From Flaccisagitta enflata (Eukaryota; Chaetognatha; Sagittoidea; Aphragmophora): DNA of 64,000 bases. The notes beneath the pieces were generated by a model. The model was given only the letters and a program-made list of their open reading frames with translations, searched no databases and was not told where the DNA came from. The stretch covers positions 84,630,001 to 84,694,000 of the forward strand of contig OZ231126.1 of NCBI GenBank assembly GCA_965153355.1, read 5' to 3'. Below are positions 1 through 10,939 of the stretch, one piece after another (position 1 is the first letter of the stretch; the number at the start of each line of letters is the position of its first letter). Both the position numbers and the translations under genes were made by a program.

Positions 1-600
1 GTTGACTTTTTCATCGACTCTCTGGTTGACTTTTTCATTGACTCTCTGGTTGACTTTTTCATTGACTCTCTGGTTGACTTTCTGGTTGATTTTCTCATAG
101 ATTCTCTGGTTGACTTTCTGGTTGATTTTCTCATAGACTCTGTTTGACTTTTGGGTTAACTCTCTGGTTGACTGTCTCAGACTCTCTGGTTGACTTTCCT
201 ATAGACTCACTGGTTGACTTTTTCATAGACTCTCTGGTTGACTTTTTCATAGACTGGTTGAATTTCTGGTTGATTTTTTCATAGATTCTCTGGTTGACTT
301 TCTGGTTGACTTTCTGGTTGATTTTCTCTTAGATTGTCTGGTTGACAATGGTTGACATTCTGGATTCATCTCTCAAGGCTGTTTGGCTGACTCTGGTTGA
401 GTTTCTCAAAGACATTCTGGTTGACTCTCTGGCTGACTCTCTGGTTGACTTTCTGGTTGACTCTCTGGATGACTTTTTCAAAGACTCTCTAGCTGACTCC
501 CTGGTTGATTATTTTGTAGGCTCTCTGGTTGATTTTCTTATAGACTGGTTGATTTTTGCATAGATTGTCTTGTTGACACTGGACAAAATTATCAGTCTCT
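1..600. repeat. Minisatellite of TCTCTGGTTGACTTT units
   Basis: Degenerate tandem array of roughly 24-bp units built from CTCTGGTTGAC followed by TTTCTCATAGA or close variants. It starts before the window edge. The plus-strand reading frame at 342-563 (repeats of DSLVDFLV) is a by-product of the array, not a gene. A second patch of the same motif lies at about 868-945. Confidence 0.9.
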
Positions 601-1488
601 CTGGCTGAATTTCCCTTAGACTCACTGGTTGACAAAGGCTGCTGGGCTGCTGCTGGTTGATTTTTCCTTAGGAGCCAATTTCATGATTTGCTGCTGCTGC
701 TGTCTATTATATTATAAGGGTATGTATCAGGATGGTTGGGGCTATAAGGCAGGGGTTTAAAGGGGGATTTACTCCGCAGCAGTCAAACAGCGCAGCAATA
801 ACAGATGAGAACCTAAGTTAGGAAATGATTTGCTTGCAGCAGCCACAGCAGAGCAGGACTTGTTAATATTTTGGTTGACCTTTTGGCTGACCTTTTGGCT
901 GACTCCCTGGTTGACTCTCTGGTTGACCCCCTGGTTGACAACCAAAGAGCTAATGCAAAAGTATATCCCAAACTCACATATTTGAGAGTTTCCTTTAGGG
1001 CCATAGCATGGTAGTCCTTGACGTACTGATTGGTAGAATCAATTTTGTCTACTTTAATGGATTATTGTCTTGTTGTGATAACCAGCCTCAGAAAGCAAAG
1101 AAAGATTAACTTCCTCTAACGGGGGTAGGTCTACCAATTCTGACAGACAAAGATTAACTTATTCTGATATGACAATTTATAACATGTATTTTGCAAGGCA
1201 GAGTAACAGGTAACTTAGCTTCATTATGCAGACTGTTATACAAACCAGCAGGGAAGAAACACATGAGAAAAAAGAATTCTCCTAAACTCACTACCAGTAC
1301 CAATCACAGCCTGAGTTGAATGCACATGAAGAGCCAAATGCCAAGTAGTAGGCCAATAAGGCTTAGTTTTTTATACTAAGAAATAAACAAAAATTCACAA
1401 TCAGAGAATGTTTCAAGACGTTAAAAATGAATCAAAAAGAAATGTTATAATACCAACACCCATTTTTCCATTTCTCATTTAAGACATG
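601..1488. other. Intergenic stretch without recognisable gene
   Basis: Low-complexity AT-rich DNA with a short patch of GGTTGACC-type minisatellite (about 868-945). It lies downstream of the minus-strand gene that ends at 1489. I see no clear AATAAA on the minus strand close to the stop codon. Confidence 0.5.
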
Positions 1489-2302
1489 CTAGTCAAGGTC
1501 AAGACGTGGACCCTCAGCAATGCGAAACTCTTCGATGCGAAGCCCATTCCATAACTCCGCAACCCAACTAACATATTCTTCCCAATTTTCATGTGGATAT
1601 GGGCCTTCAAAATCATCATTTCCATGATCTTCTCTGGATCCAAATTCCTCAGAATAAAAGTCAGCTGTGTTTTTTTCTGAAACCATATGATCCAAGACAG
1701 TGGCGTCCTCAGTCGGCTCCTCATCGCTTGCCTCCTCGTCGCTTGGTTTGGCCTCCCACGGCTCATCCTCCCACGGCTCATCATCACTGAACTGGACCCC
1801 TTCATCACCTGGTCAATGCAGAAACAATGTTATATTAAAACAAGCCTAAGTACTTGTTGTTGAACATTACCAATAACAAACCAAAAGTATATATATGGCA
1901 GCATCAGTTGTGACCAATAACCAGTACACATTGTTTTCAATCTTAAACAAAAAGATTGCAATATAGTGTCAACATTACCATCAATGCCGCCATCCACAAT
2001 TTCAATGTTACATCCAAAGGGGCACACCGGCAACCGATTTGGACCTCTGCAATGTGAGCAAGTGATGACGTGAAATTTTAAAAGATAAGTGACTTCAAAA
2101 GTATTTGGCCCGAGTTGATAGTGCAATTTAACTATGCTATAATGGATCAGAGCTATGGAATCCAAGGACAGCAATTACGTCTATTCAGCAACTAACAGAA
2201 AATCTTAGTCCCCTGACATTCATTTTTGCAAGATTTAACAATACTTCAAATATAAGTACCTTAACATGGTCAGATGGTTCTCCATGAGAATGGCTGAAGA
2301 CA
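1489..2302 (-). CDS. 3' exons of a spliced gene for an acidic protein, family unknown
   Basis: Three exons read in phase on the minus strand: 2302-2260, 2046-1979 and 1808-1489 (stop TAG at 1491-1489). The introns have GT donors (AAG|GTACTT, GATG|GTAATG) and AG acceptors (TCAAGCTCAG, CACATTGCAG and TTTCTGCATTGACCAG). Phases join cleanly: AG+A makes Arg and G+GT makes Gly. The middle exon encodes GPNRLPVCPFGCNIEIVDGG. The last exon is strongly acidic, with DEPWEDEPWE, SDEEASDEEPTED and a C-terminal part containing YPHENWEEYVSWVAELWNG. The last two exons are well supported. The first (43 bp) is less certain because it is short. Upstream exons and the start codon are not identified. I do not recognise the family and assign no function. 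Confidence 0.6.
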
Positions 2303-2823
2303 CTGAGCTTGAACAAAGTGAGTCTCTTATCTAGTCTTTTTAAAGATGATATAAAAATTCTTAACCCTACAATGTCAAAGAAACAAATAAGGTTGACCAT
2401 AGCATGATAAAAATCAAAAATAAAGTCATGGAGGCAGAAAACAAAAATTTTTGCCAACTTCAAACATCACCATGCATCAGTGGTTGACAGTTAAGTTAAC
2501 TGTATTTTCATGTTTACTGGTGATAAGGAGGAAGATTTACAAGGTCAACTAGAGTGTCAACCATGCTGTCAACATAATGTATCCAGAAAATTGGCAAGAA
2601 ATTCAACCAAAAGTCAACCACTTTCACTTTCTTGGGGGTAATTTTATTGACTTTTTCATGGTTACATATTCTATTTAAAAGGGTGAAAAAAGCATGACTA
2701 AATGAACTGGACTACTCAAAAACACCCTCACAGATGATTAGCTTTGCTCACTGACATGCTTTTTTGTATTCGCACACTCAAACATATGTCAAAATATTTA
2801 TTTATTTATCATATTTGAAATCT
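2303..2823. other. No gene; partial tandem copy of the foldback arm
   Basis: AT-rich sequence. 2,690-2,790 (AAAACACCCTCACAGATGA and flanks) is a tandem partial duplicate of 2,860-2,960, which is the outer part of the foldback that follows. Any further exons of the acidic-protein gene would lie in this direction, but none is convincing. Confidence 0.4.
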
Positions 2824-3645
2824 AAAAAAAAACTGAGCTAAATGAGCTGAATGAGCTAAAATAATCAAAAACACCCTCACAGATGAGCAGCTATGCTCAT
2901 AAGCATGTTTTCTTGTATTTTCATGCTCAAACAAACACAAACACACTCTTTTACTGATCCTACTTAAAATCATCAAAAATTAAAAAAAATTCAACTTGAA
3001 TTTTTTATCAATAAATCTTTGAAAAATTATAATGCAACAAATATTTGTTGTAGAGCATTCTTCCTGGCGCCAAATGAAAGAGAATTATCCGAATTACTTA
3101 CCCTATCAATTTTGTCTGAGGGCTCATTCGGTCGATCGAGAACCCGAACTTTTGCATAAGAATTAAAAACCATGTTTCTCTGGAAAAGTCGAAGACTGAC
3201 TTCGAATTTTTTCCCGATCATAGGTCATTGGCCCCTCCGGAACTGCTGCCCAAAAACTTATTAGTAAAACACAATTTAACACTATTTAAACCTTAACTAC
3301 ACTGTTTCAATGCCTTATGGGGAAGAAAATCATAGCTTCTAAAACGCTATGTGACATGTTGCAAGGAAGAAAATCAAAGGCAGGGGGGGGAATTAAAAGC
3401 AACTCAATTATATACACCCCTGTTTTTGTTGGCAAATATGCACAAGAATGATGATCAAACAATGGGCAAGTAAAAAGAATTGAAGAAAAACTACGAGATA
3501 TCCAAAAGATACGTCTTCCTATGATATATGATGTATACAGTACGCCGATTGCATCCCGGGCGGCGGCCGGGCCTTTGTTGAATTGCTCGTATGTGCCCCC
3601 TTCATGATGTGACACTCACAATTTCATTTCAAAAAAGCCAATGGC

Positions 3646-4086
3646 AATGCACAGCTTTCTAGCTTGATGGGAACCTTTTTGGGCAGCGGCCCCAAAGGGC
3701 CGATGTCCTGTAGGACACAGGGGTGAACCATTACGTACGTCTGTCCGTCTGTCTGTCCGTCCCCCCCCCCCGAGGCCCCTCTCAGGTCTCAAATTAGCCC
3801 TCTCAAGCCCAAAATCAGTCCTCTGAGGCCCAAAATTAGCTCTTCAAGGCCCTAAATCAGCCTTGTCAGGACAGACGTACTTAATGGTTCACCCTTGTGT
3901 CCTACAGGACATCGGCCCTTTGGGGCCGCTGCCCTGCTCTCACACCACTTCTTCAGCTATCACTCCAAGCAGGGCATCGGGTACCGCTGACCATGTGCAA
4001 TCCTTGGATGACTTGTTTAGAGTCAAATTGAAATTAACAAAGATGTAAACTTTTAAGGTTCCCATCAAGCTGGAAAGCTGTGCATT
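3646..4086. mobile_element. Inverted-repeat cassette carrying a family 2 element
   Basis: The ends are a roughly 30-bp inverted repeat, AATGCACAGCTTTCTAGC then TTGATGGGAACC at 3,646-3,676 and its complement at 4,055-4,086. Inside is a family 2 element. The same arrangement, with the same outer repeat and a family 2 copy at the same place, occurs at 32,835-33,430 and in the right arm at 45,389-45,985. The carrier therefore seems to have spread with its passenger. Confidence 0.7.
3681..4015 (+). mobile_element. Family 2 element (GATGTCC subtype), short core
   Basis: Starts GGGCAGCGGCCCC after a T5 run. The 5' segment (AAAGGGCCGATGTCCTGTAG, ACACAGGGGTGAACC) returns as the complement at about 3,865-3,945. 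A GTCY stretch and a core of CTCAGGCC-type units lie between. The tail ends in GATGACTTG followed by TTTAG. It is non-autonomous; no protein is encoded. Confidence 0.75.
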
Positions 4087-4690
4087 GGCCCGGGATGCAA
4101 TCGGCGTAATATACAGATGGAAAGAAATAAAGATATATGAAGAGAAAACCTATAACTATAAGATCGCGTTTTCAAAATTTTGCGTAACGACCTTCCTGGG
4201 CTCCCTTCCTTAGAACCTAGGGAGATACGAGGACGCATCTAGAAATAAGGCTGATTATAACAGTGACAATGATGATCGGGAAAAAAGTCGAAGTCAGTCT
4301 TCGACTTTTTGACATATTCGAAAGAAACATAGTTCTCATTTTCTTATGAGGAAGTTGAGGCTCTCATAAGGCTGATTGGTCTCTCAAACAAAATTGATAA
4401 AGTAAGTAGATTTGATAATTCTGTTTGTTTGGAGCCAAACAGAATGCTCTACAACAAAAAAAAAATTTTTCTTTATGATTTTTTAACGATTTATATACAA
4501 AGATTCAACTTGAATTTTTTTCGATCTTTTATGATTTTGTGTAGGATCAATAAAGGAGCGTATCAAAGTTTTTTTGAACATGCAAATACAAGAAAACATG
4601 TTTATGAGCATAGCTGCTCATCTGTGAGGGTGATTTTAAGCATTCTAGTTCATTTAGCTCACTTAGCTCAGTCCTATTTTTCTCTGATTT

Positions 4691-4926
4691 TCATTGCAAT
4701 TAATACATACAATTGCTGTTGATTTGATCTAACATATAAAAAGAATTGCAGTAACTGAAGATAAAAATTTGGTGAAAAGTGAACAACGCTTACGACATTT
4801 TGCCTCACAGCGACAGACGCCATTACTGGTATAATGATCTGATGAGAGTTCTAAACAAAGGATGCTGTATTAGAATTGAAAGTAGGCACTGTGATAAATC
4901 AATAACCAAAGCTAGGGTATTCCAAA
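4691..4926. other. Short unannotated spacer
   Basis: AT-rich sequence between the foldback and the large family 1 element. No repeat or exon recognised. Confidence 0.4.
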
Positions 4927-5004
4927 CAAGGCCAACACCTATAAGTCGCGTGCAGGACAAAAATGACTGAACTGACTCCTTATTTTATCTTTTTATCGAA
5001 AATC

Positions 5005-6185
5005 AGACTTAAACCAGACCCAAACCAGAACCAAACCAGAACCAAACCAGACTCAAACCAGACTCAAACCAGGCTCAAACCAGACTCAAACCAGAATTAA
5101 ACCAGACCTAAACCAGACCAAAACCAGACCTAAACCAGACCTAAACCAGACATAAACCAGATCTAAACCAGACCTAAACCGGACATAAATCAGACATGAA
5201 CCAGACTTAAACCAGACTTTAACCAGACTTAAACCAGACTCAAGCCAGACTCAAACCAGACTTAAACCTGACTCAAACCAGACTCAAACCAGACTCAAAC
5301 CAGACTCAAACCAGACTCAAACCAGACTCAAACCAGACTTAAACCAGACTTAAACCAGACTTAAACCAGACTTAAACCAGACTTAAACCAGACTTAAACC
5401 AGACTTAAACCTGACTTAAACCAGACCCAAACCAGCAGACTTAAACCAGCAGACTTAAACCAGCAGACTTAAACCAGCAGACTTAAACCAGCAGACTTAA
5501 ACCAGCAGACTTAAACCAGCAGACTTAAATCAGCAGACTTAAACCAGCAGACTTAAACCAGCTGATTTAAACCAGCAGACTTAAATCAGAAGACTTAAAC
5601 CAGCAGATCTGAACCAGCAGACTTAAACCAGCAGACTTAAACCAGCTGATTTAAACCAGCAGACTTAAATCAGAAGACTTAAACCAGCAGATCTGAACCA
5701 GCAGACTTAAACCAGCAGACTTAAACCAGCTGATTTAAACCAGCAGACTTAAATCAGAAGACTTAAACCAGCAGATCTGAACCAGCAGACTTAAACCAGC
5801 AGACTTAAACCAGCAGACTTAAACCAGCAGACTTAAACCAGCAGACTTAAACCAGCTGACTTAAACCAGCCAACTTAAACCAGCCAACTTAAACCAGCCT
5901 ACTTAAACCAGCCAACTTAAACCAGCCAACTTAAACCAGCAGACTTAAACCAGCAGACTTAAACCAGTAGACTTATCCAGCAGACCTAAACCAGCAGACC
6001 TTAACCAGCAGACCTGAATCAGCCGACTTAAACCAGCCGACCTAAACCAGCCAACTTAAACCAGCGGACTTAAACCAGCGGACTTAAACCAGCGGACTTA
6101 AACCAGCAGACTTGAACCAGCAGACTTAAACCAGCAGACTTAAACCAGCAGACTTAAACCAGCAGACTTAAACCAGCAGACTTGA
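5005..6185. repeat. Minisatellite of ACTTAAACCAGCAG units
   Basis: First half is a 10-11 bp unit (ACTCAAACCAG or ACTTAAACCAG), second half a 14-bp unit (ACTTAAACCAGCAG) with GCTGATTTAAACC and AGAAGACTT variants in a higher-order pattern around 5,555-5,790. It forms the core of the family 1 element spanning 4,927-6,971. Confidence 0.9.
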
Positions 6186-6186
6186 A

Positions 6187-6880
6187 ATGACATAAATGAC
6201 AAAAACATACCAAAAAACATAAATGACCATAACATACCAAAAAACATAAATGACCAAAAAAAAAAAAAAAACCAAAAAACCAAAAACCCAAAACAAAAAA
6301 ACAAAAAAACCAAAAAACCAAAAACCAAAAAAAAAACAAAAATCAAAAAACTATGTTAAATGACCAAAAATGACCTGAAATATTCCAAAATAACTAAAAA
6401 GACTTAAAACTATTTGAAATGCCCATAAATGACACAAATGACTTAAATTAGCAAAGTGACATGAATGATCAAAAATGACCAAGAATGACTAAAAGCAACC
6501 AAAAATGACCAAAAGCAACCAAAGATGACCAAAAACAACAAAAAAATGACTCCAGACGATCCAAATTGACCAAAAACGACGCAAAAAAGCAAAGTGTTAC
6601 CAAAAACTTCAAAAGCCAAAAAAAATTTTTGAGTGACTTAGAATGACTTAGAATGACTTGTAATGACTTAGAATGACTTAAAATAACTTAGAATGACTAA
6701 GAATGACTTAAAATGACTTAAAATAACATAAAATGACAAAAATGACAAAAAATGACAAAATGACTTAAGTGACTAAAATTAACTGAAAATGACTGGAAAT
6801 GACTTAAAATGACTTAAAATGACTTAAAATGACATAAAATACCCTAAAATGATGTAAAATGACAAAAAAAAGCAAAGTGT
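6187..6880. repeat. Degenerate AAAATGACTT array
   Basis: Short units of about 10 bp (AAAATGACTT, AAAATGACC) with an A-rich interruption at about 6,258-6,345. The same AAAATGACTT or ATTTTAAGTCA motif appears in the cores of other family 1 copies, for example near 25,450-25,500 and 57,925-57,955, so this is part of the element core. Confidence 0.85.
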
Positions 6881-7023
6881 TACGGACGGACGGACGGACG
6901 GACGGACGGACCGACGGACGGACCGACGGACGGACCGACAGAGCGGGTTATAGAGTCGCGTGCACGCGACTAAAAAAATCCTGTAAATAAACCTCATATA
7001 CAACTACAAGGAAAGAATAAAAA

Positions 7024-7168
7024 CAAGGCCAGATACAAGGCACGACAGTCGCGGACGGTCGGGCAGGAGCCGTAACGCAAAAATCTGCACGCAATTCAAA
7101 AATATTTTGGACCGACGGATGGATGGACCGACCGACACAGCAAGGTGTAGAGTCGCGTGTCCGCGAAT
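7024..7168 (-). mobile_element. Family 1 element, 145 bp
   Basis: Minus-strand copy: 5' palindrome slightly decayed (7,168-7,151), GTCG/GTCC stretch, CTGCCCGACCGTCCGCGACT as the 3' inverted repeat, and a tail ending CCTTG at 7,024 followed by TTT. Confidence 0.8.
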
Positions 7169-7423
7169 AACAATGCCAATCTCATTTCAATCAACAAGCT
7201 CGATAGGGCAACGATGCGTCCTCGTCTGAGCTTTGAGCAGAAGGAATTTTGGGGTTATTACTGGATTGACAGATTGACAGTCAGCTTTGATTAGTTTTTC
7301 ATATTGCAGTGCCTATCCTAGACATTTGTCATCATATTTTTGAGGATATTTTATAAACATAATGTTAAAAATACTATGAGGCAGAAATCAGCCTGCAGAT
7401 GATTAAAACCTTTTGTGAAATAA

Positions 7424-7694
7424 CAAGGCCAAGTAGGCCGACGATGCGTCCTCTTTGTATGAACGTTTTTACGAATGAATGTTTTTTTATGAATGAATGT
7501 CATTTGTGAATGAATGAATGAATTATTGAAAGAATGAATTACTTTATGTATGCTTCTTTTACTGGGGTAGAACCACTTTTCTGTTGAAAAAATGCTTGAT
7601 TTTGATGTTTTTAATGAATGCGTTACCGACCAACCAACCAACCAACCGACAGACCAACGGACACAGCTTATTATAGAGATGCGAGGACGCATCT
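7424..7694 (-). mobile_element. Nested family 1 copy, AGATGCG subtype
   Basis: Starts (minus strand) AGATGCGTCCTCGCATCT at 7,694, then CTATAATAAGCTGTGTCCG, a GTCGGTTGG tract, and ends GGCCTACTTGGCCTTG at 7,424 followed by TT. The tail forms a GGCC/GGCC hairpin. The 3' inverted repeat GAGGACGCATCGTC complements the 5' end. Confidence 0.8.
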
Positions 7695-7844
7695 AAAAAG
7701 TTAGATACTCATTGGGAGCAGTAGCATAACTTCCATGAGCTTATGAGAAATGATGCAAACAGATTAATTTCGATGAACTTGAATTCTGGAGGTGGGAGGG
7801 GTGAGGGCAAGATCAACATAATGACCAGAGAGGCACAACTCCAG

Positions 7845-8721
7845 AGATGCGAGGATGCATCTAAAAATGATCAGGGGTGGTTGATGAGTGATTGCAGATA
7901 GATAAGCGGAATTTTTGAACTTGGGGTAACGAATGGACAGACGGACCCTCTCATAGAGATGCGAGAATATTGTTAAAACTGATCAGGGGTGGTCGGTCAG
8001 CGATTGGAAATGAACAAGCAGAAGTTTTTAACTTGGGGTAATGGATGGACGGACGGACCCTCTTATAGAGATGCGAGGACACATCTAAAAATGATCAGGG
8101 GTGGTTGGTGAATGATTGGAGATAGATAAGCGGAATTTTTAACTTGGGGTAACCAATGGACGGACAGACCCTCTTATAATGATGTGAGAACGCATCTAAA
8201 AATGATCAAGGGGTGGTTGGTGAGTGATTGGAGATAGATAAGCGGAATTTTTGAACTTTGGGTAATGGCTGGGTAATGGCTGGGTAATGGCTGGGTAATG
8301 GCTGGGTAATGGCTGGGTAATGGCTTGGGTAATGGCTTGGGTAATGGCTGGGACAAACCCTTTTATAGAGATGCAAGGACGCAAATAAAAATGATCAGGG
8401 GTGGTTGGTGAGTGATTGGAGATGGATAAGCGGAATTTTTTAACTTGAGGTAACAGACGGACGGACAGACCCTCTTATAGAGATGCGAGGATGCATCTAA
8501 AAATAATCAGGGGTGGTTGGTGAGTGATTGGAGATGGATCAGCAGAATTTTTGAACATAGGGTAACGGACGGATGGACGGAACCTCTTATAGAGATGCAA
8601 GGACGCATCTGAAAATGATCAGGGGTGGTTGGTGAGTGATTGGAGATGGATAAGCGGAATTTTGAACTTGGGGTAATGGAAGGACGGACGGACCCTCTTC
8701 TAGCGATGCGTGGACGCATCT
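7845..8721 (-). repeat. Tandem array of about seven 111-bp units
   Basis: Each unit contains AGATGCGAGGACGCATCT, AAAATGATCAGGGGTGG, GATAAGCGGAATTTTTGAAC and GGACGGACAGACCCTCTTATAG. One unit (8,180-8,365) is longer through a run of GGCTGGGTAAT (8,262-8,350). The unit is the 5' terminal half of the family 1 AGATGCG subtype, so element ends have been amplified head to tail. Confidence 0.85.
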
Positions 8722-8806
8722 AAAAAGAAGATTTCATAAAAACGCTTTATCTGTTTTAACTTTCAACAATTCCAGCAGAAAAAATATGGGCTATGTACAC
8801 TAGAGA

Positions 8807-8995
8807 TGCAGAAGCGGAAGCGGAAGCGGAAGCGGGTGGAAGCGGTAGTTTGAGCATAGAAGCGGAAGCGGAAGCGGTAGCGCAATTTTTAAATCAAGTG
8901 GAAGCGGAAGCGGAAGCGAAAACTTTTTTTGAGGCCTACTAGAAGCGGAAGCGGAAGCGAAAGGACATAATCAAGCGCTTCCGATTCCGCTTCCA
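8807..8995. repeat. GGAAGC hexamer repeats with inverted end
   Basis: Runs of GGAAGC at 8,813-8,838, 8,858-8,880, 8,900-8,920 and 8,940-8,965, closed by the complementary GCTTCC repeats at 8,975-9,000. A pure GGAAGC run recurs at 9,757-9,793. The two may be ends of one element spanning about 1 kb, but I cannot see a target duplication. Confidence 0.7.
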
Positions 8996-9238
8996 CTTCA
9001 GATCCTGACAATATTTTGACAATAATCATGTCAGTTTTAATGATACTTATTTTAGTATAATTCATCCATTTTTATTTTCTTTTTTTGGTGTTATTATCTT
9101 TTTTTTATTGCTTTTGTATATTTTTCCTTCATCTGTTTGTCTCTGTTAGTCTATTCTTTTATTCTTCTTTCGCTTTATCTGACTTTTTTCTGTCTGTCTG
9201 TATATCACTTTCTGTCTGTCTGTTTGTCTTTTGCTCAC

Positions 9239-9323
9239 TCACTCTCTCTCTCTCTCTTTTTCTCTTTCTCTCTTTCTTTCTTTCTCTCTTTCTCTCTTTC
9301 TTTCTCTCTTTTTCTCTTTTTCT

Positions 9324-9362
<39 letters not shown>
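9239..9362. repeat. CT-rich microsatellite
   Basis: Interrupted CTTT and CT repeats, pure CT from about 9,331. Reading frames through it are artefacts. Confidence 0.95.
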
Positions 9363-9368
<6 letters not shown>

Positions 9369-10370
9369 CATTTATTCACAGTTGATTGGTTAATTGGAAA
9401 GGAGCAAGACTCATATACCTTAAGACCTGAGTTCATAAATTTTTGAACAACAAAAGCAAATAGATGATCCAATGATGTCATAAATAAATATACAAATTTA
9501 AGAAAAAAACGATTTCAAAGATTAGTTGAAAGGTATAGAATAAATAAATAAATGAATAGATATATAAATGAATAAATAAAAAAAGACAAAATGATTGTTT
9601 TAACTAATGACAGCAAAAAAATTATATTAATATCTATGTCATTATCATATTTTCTATTATCTTTTATATTTCCTCTTTTGATCCTCTCTCTTTTTTTACA
9701 TAAAAAACCTTTTTACATAACTTAAATAAAAGTTATAGTGAAATACTCAACAATATGGAAGCGGAAGCGGAAGCGGAAGCGGAAGCGGAAGCTGCCTTAA
9801 TGTGGTTATTGTGCATAACCTAGGCATTTTTCAACCAATTTGGTTGAAACTCGGTAGGAATCTCTAAATGCACTTAATTCCGGTAATTTAGCCAATGTTC
9901 CCTTAAATGGAAGATTCAACATATGTTTGTGATTCATAAAGATTTCAGCATGCTAAACGGCCAAACTGGCCTAACACCTAACCAGACTACCATTTAAAAG
10001 TGAAAATTTGGCAAAACTTTGGTATTTTCAGGCCTGTATATTATTTAGTTTTCTCCCTTGGTGGGGGGGGGGAAATCAAAGGGTTTGGAGATGGGAAGGA
10101 AATCAAAGAGAGGAAAAAAAGAAAAAAAAAAAGAAAAATGGGGGAAAATATAACTTTTGGCAGTACTCAATCATAACTACTGATTAGTAATACACAATTT
10201 AACACTATTTAAACCTTAACTACACTGTTTCAGTGCTTTATAGGGAAGAAAATCATAGATTTTAAAATGCGAAGCGGCGCATCGCGGGGGGGGGGAATCA
10301 AAAGCGACTCAATAATATGCACCCCTAGGTATTTTTCAACTGATTTGGTTAAAACTTTGTAGACTGTCAA
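9363..10370. other. No gene seen
   Basis: AT-rich DNA with the GGAAGC run at 9,757-9,793, poly-G and poly-A patches near 10,060-10,140, and TTATTTAGTTTTC-type unique sequence. 10,190-10,330 resembles 3,270-3,420 (AATTTAACACTATTTAAACC, CACTGTTTCA, GAAGAAAATCATAG), so it is a further copy of part of the 2.8-4.7 kb foldback. Confidence 0.5.
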
Positions 10371-10760
10371 TGCCATTTGACAATGCCGTTTGATCATACC
10401 ATTTGACAACGCCATTTGACAATGCCGTTTGACAGCGCCATTTAGCAATGTACCGTTTGACAACGCCATTTGACGCGCTTTCCGACAAGCTGTTTGACAG
10501 CGTTTGACAAGCGCGTTTGACTATGCCGTATATGCCGTTTGACAACGCCGTTTGACAAAGCGCCGTTTGACAACGCCATTTGACAACGCCATTCCCGGCA
10601 ACGCCGTTTGACAACGCCGTTTGACAATGCCGTTTGACAATGCCGTTTGACAACGCCGTTTGACAACGCCGTTTAACAGCGCCGTTTGAAAACGCCGTGC
10701 AACAACGCCGTGCAACAACGCCGTGCGACAACGTTGTGCGACAACGCCGTTTGACAACGC
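10371..10760. repeat. Minisatellite of CGCCGTTTGACAA units
   Basis: About 16-18 bp units, AACGCCGTTTGACAATGC with variants, including a GTGCAACAACGCC block near 10,700. Several overlapping minus-strand frames (SNGVVKRRCQTAL repeats) are translation of the array. Confidence 0.9.
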
Positions 10761-10939
10761 TTACTGCTCTGTATCTCCACCGTGTACTTTAAACTAGGAG
10801 AACTGCGCTTTATGACGGTTTCTGGTGGTCAGCATATAATCCATGGCAAATGGTACAAAAATTTCTAAAGGGGCGCTTTTAATAATCGCCTTTTTTACCT
10901 TCATGAAATTTAGTGTTGAATTTCCCCATCTTTTGGACA

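Larger units (their letters stand above)
2824..4690. repeat. Degenerate foldback of about 1.9 kb
   Basis: Three matched inverted blocks: 2,824-2,960 with 4,545-4,690 (CACCCTCACAGATGAGCAG and its complement), 3,020-3,220 with 4,265-4,470 (the GTCGAAGTCAGTCTTCGAC region), and 3,535-3,565 with 4,085-4,112 (CGCCGATTGCATCCCGGG and its complement). Matches are clear but with many substitutions and indels, so this is an old inverted structure, probably an inverted-repeat transposon remnant. A younger nested cassette sits near its centre. No coding sequence is evident. Confidence 0.75.
4927..6971 (-). mobile_element. Family 1 element with a greatly expanded core (about 2 kb)
   Basis: Read on the minus strand, the element starts after a T7 run with the perfect palindrome AGTCGCGTGCACGCGACT (6,971-6,954), then a GTCC/GTCG tract (about 6,950-6,880), a core of two minisatellites, the 3' inverted repeat GCACGCGACT (near 4,945) and a tail GTTGGCCTTG ending at 4,927 followed by TTT. 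The core is what makes it about ten times longer than most copies. No protein-coding content. Confidence 0.75.
7195..8721 (-). mobile_element. Family 1, AGATGCG subtype, with tandem 5' units
   Basis: The 3' end is at 7,195 (GAGGACGCATCGTTG with a tail ending CTTG) and the outermost 5' end at 8,721. The terminal hairpin is AGATGCGTCC with CGCATCG. The 5' part is reiterated about seven times (7,845-8,721) and a second subtype copy is nested at 7,424-7,694. The whole is inferred to be one element because there is a single outer 3' end. Confidence 0.55.

Noticed and set aside
6884-6972. tRNA- or rRNA-like structure in the palindromic heads
   Set aside because: The hairpins are short element ends; no cloverleaf, box A or box B seen, so a tRNA-derived SINE is not supported.
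7845-8721. CRISPR-like array (regular units of about 111 bp)
   Set aside because: There are no short direct repeats with unique spacers; whole units are alike, and the setting is a eukaryotic mobile element.
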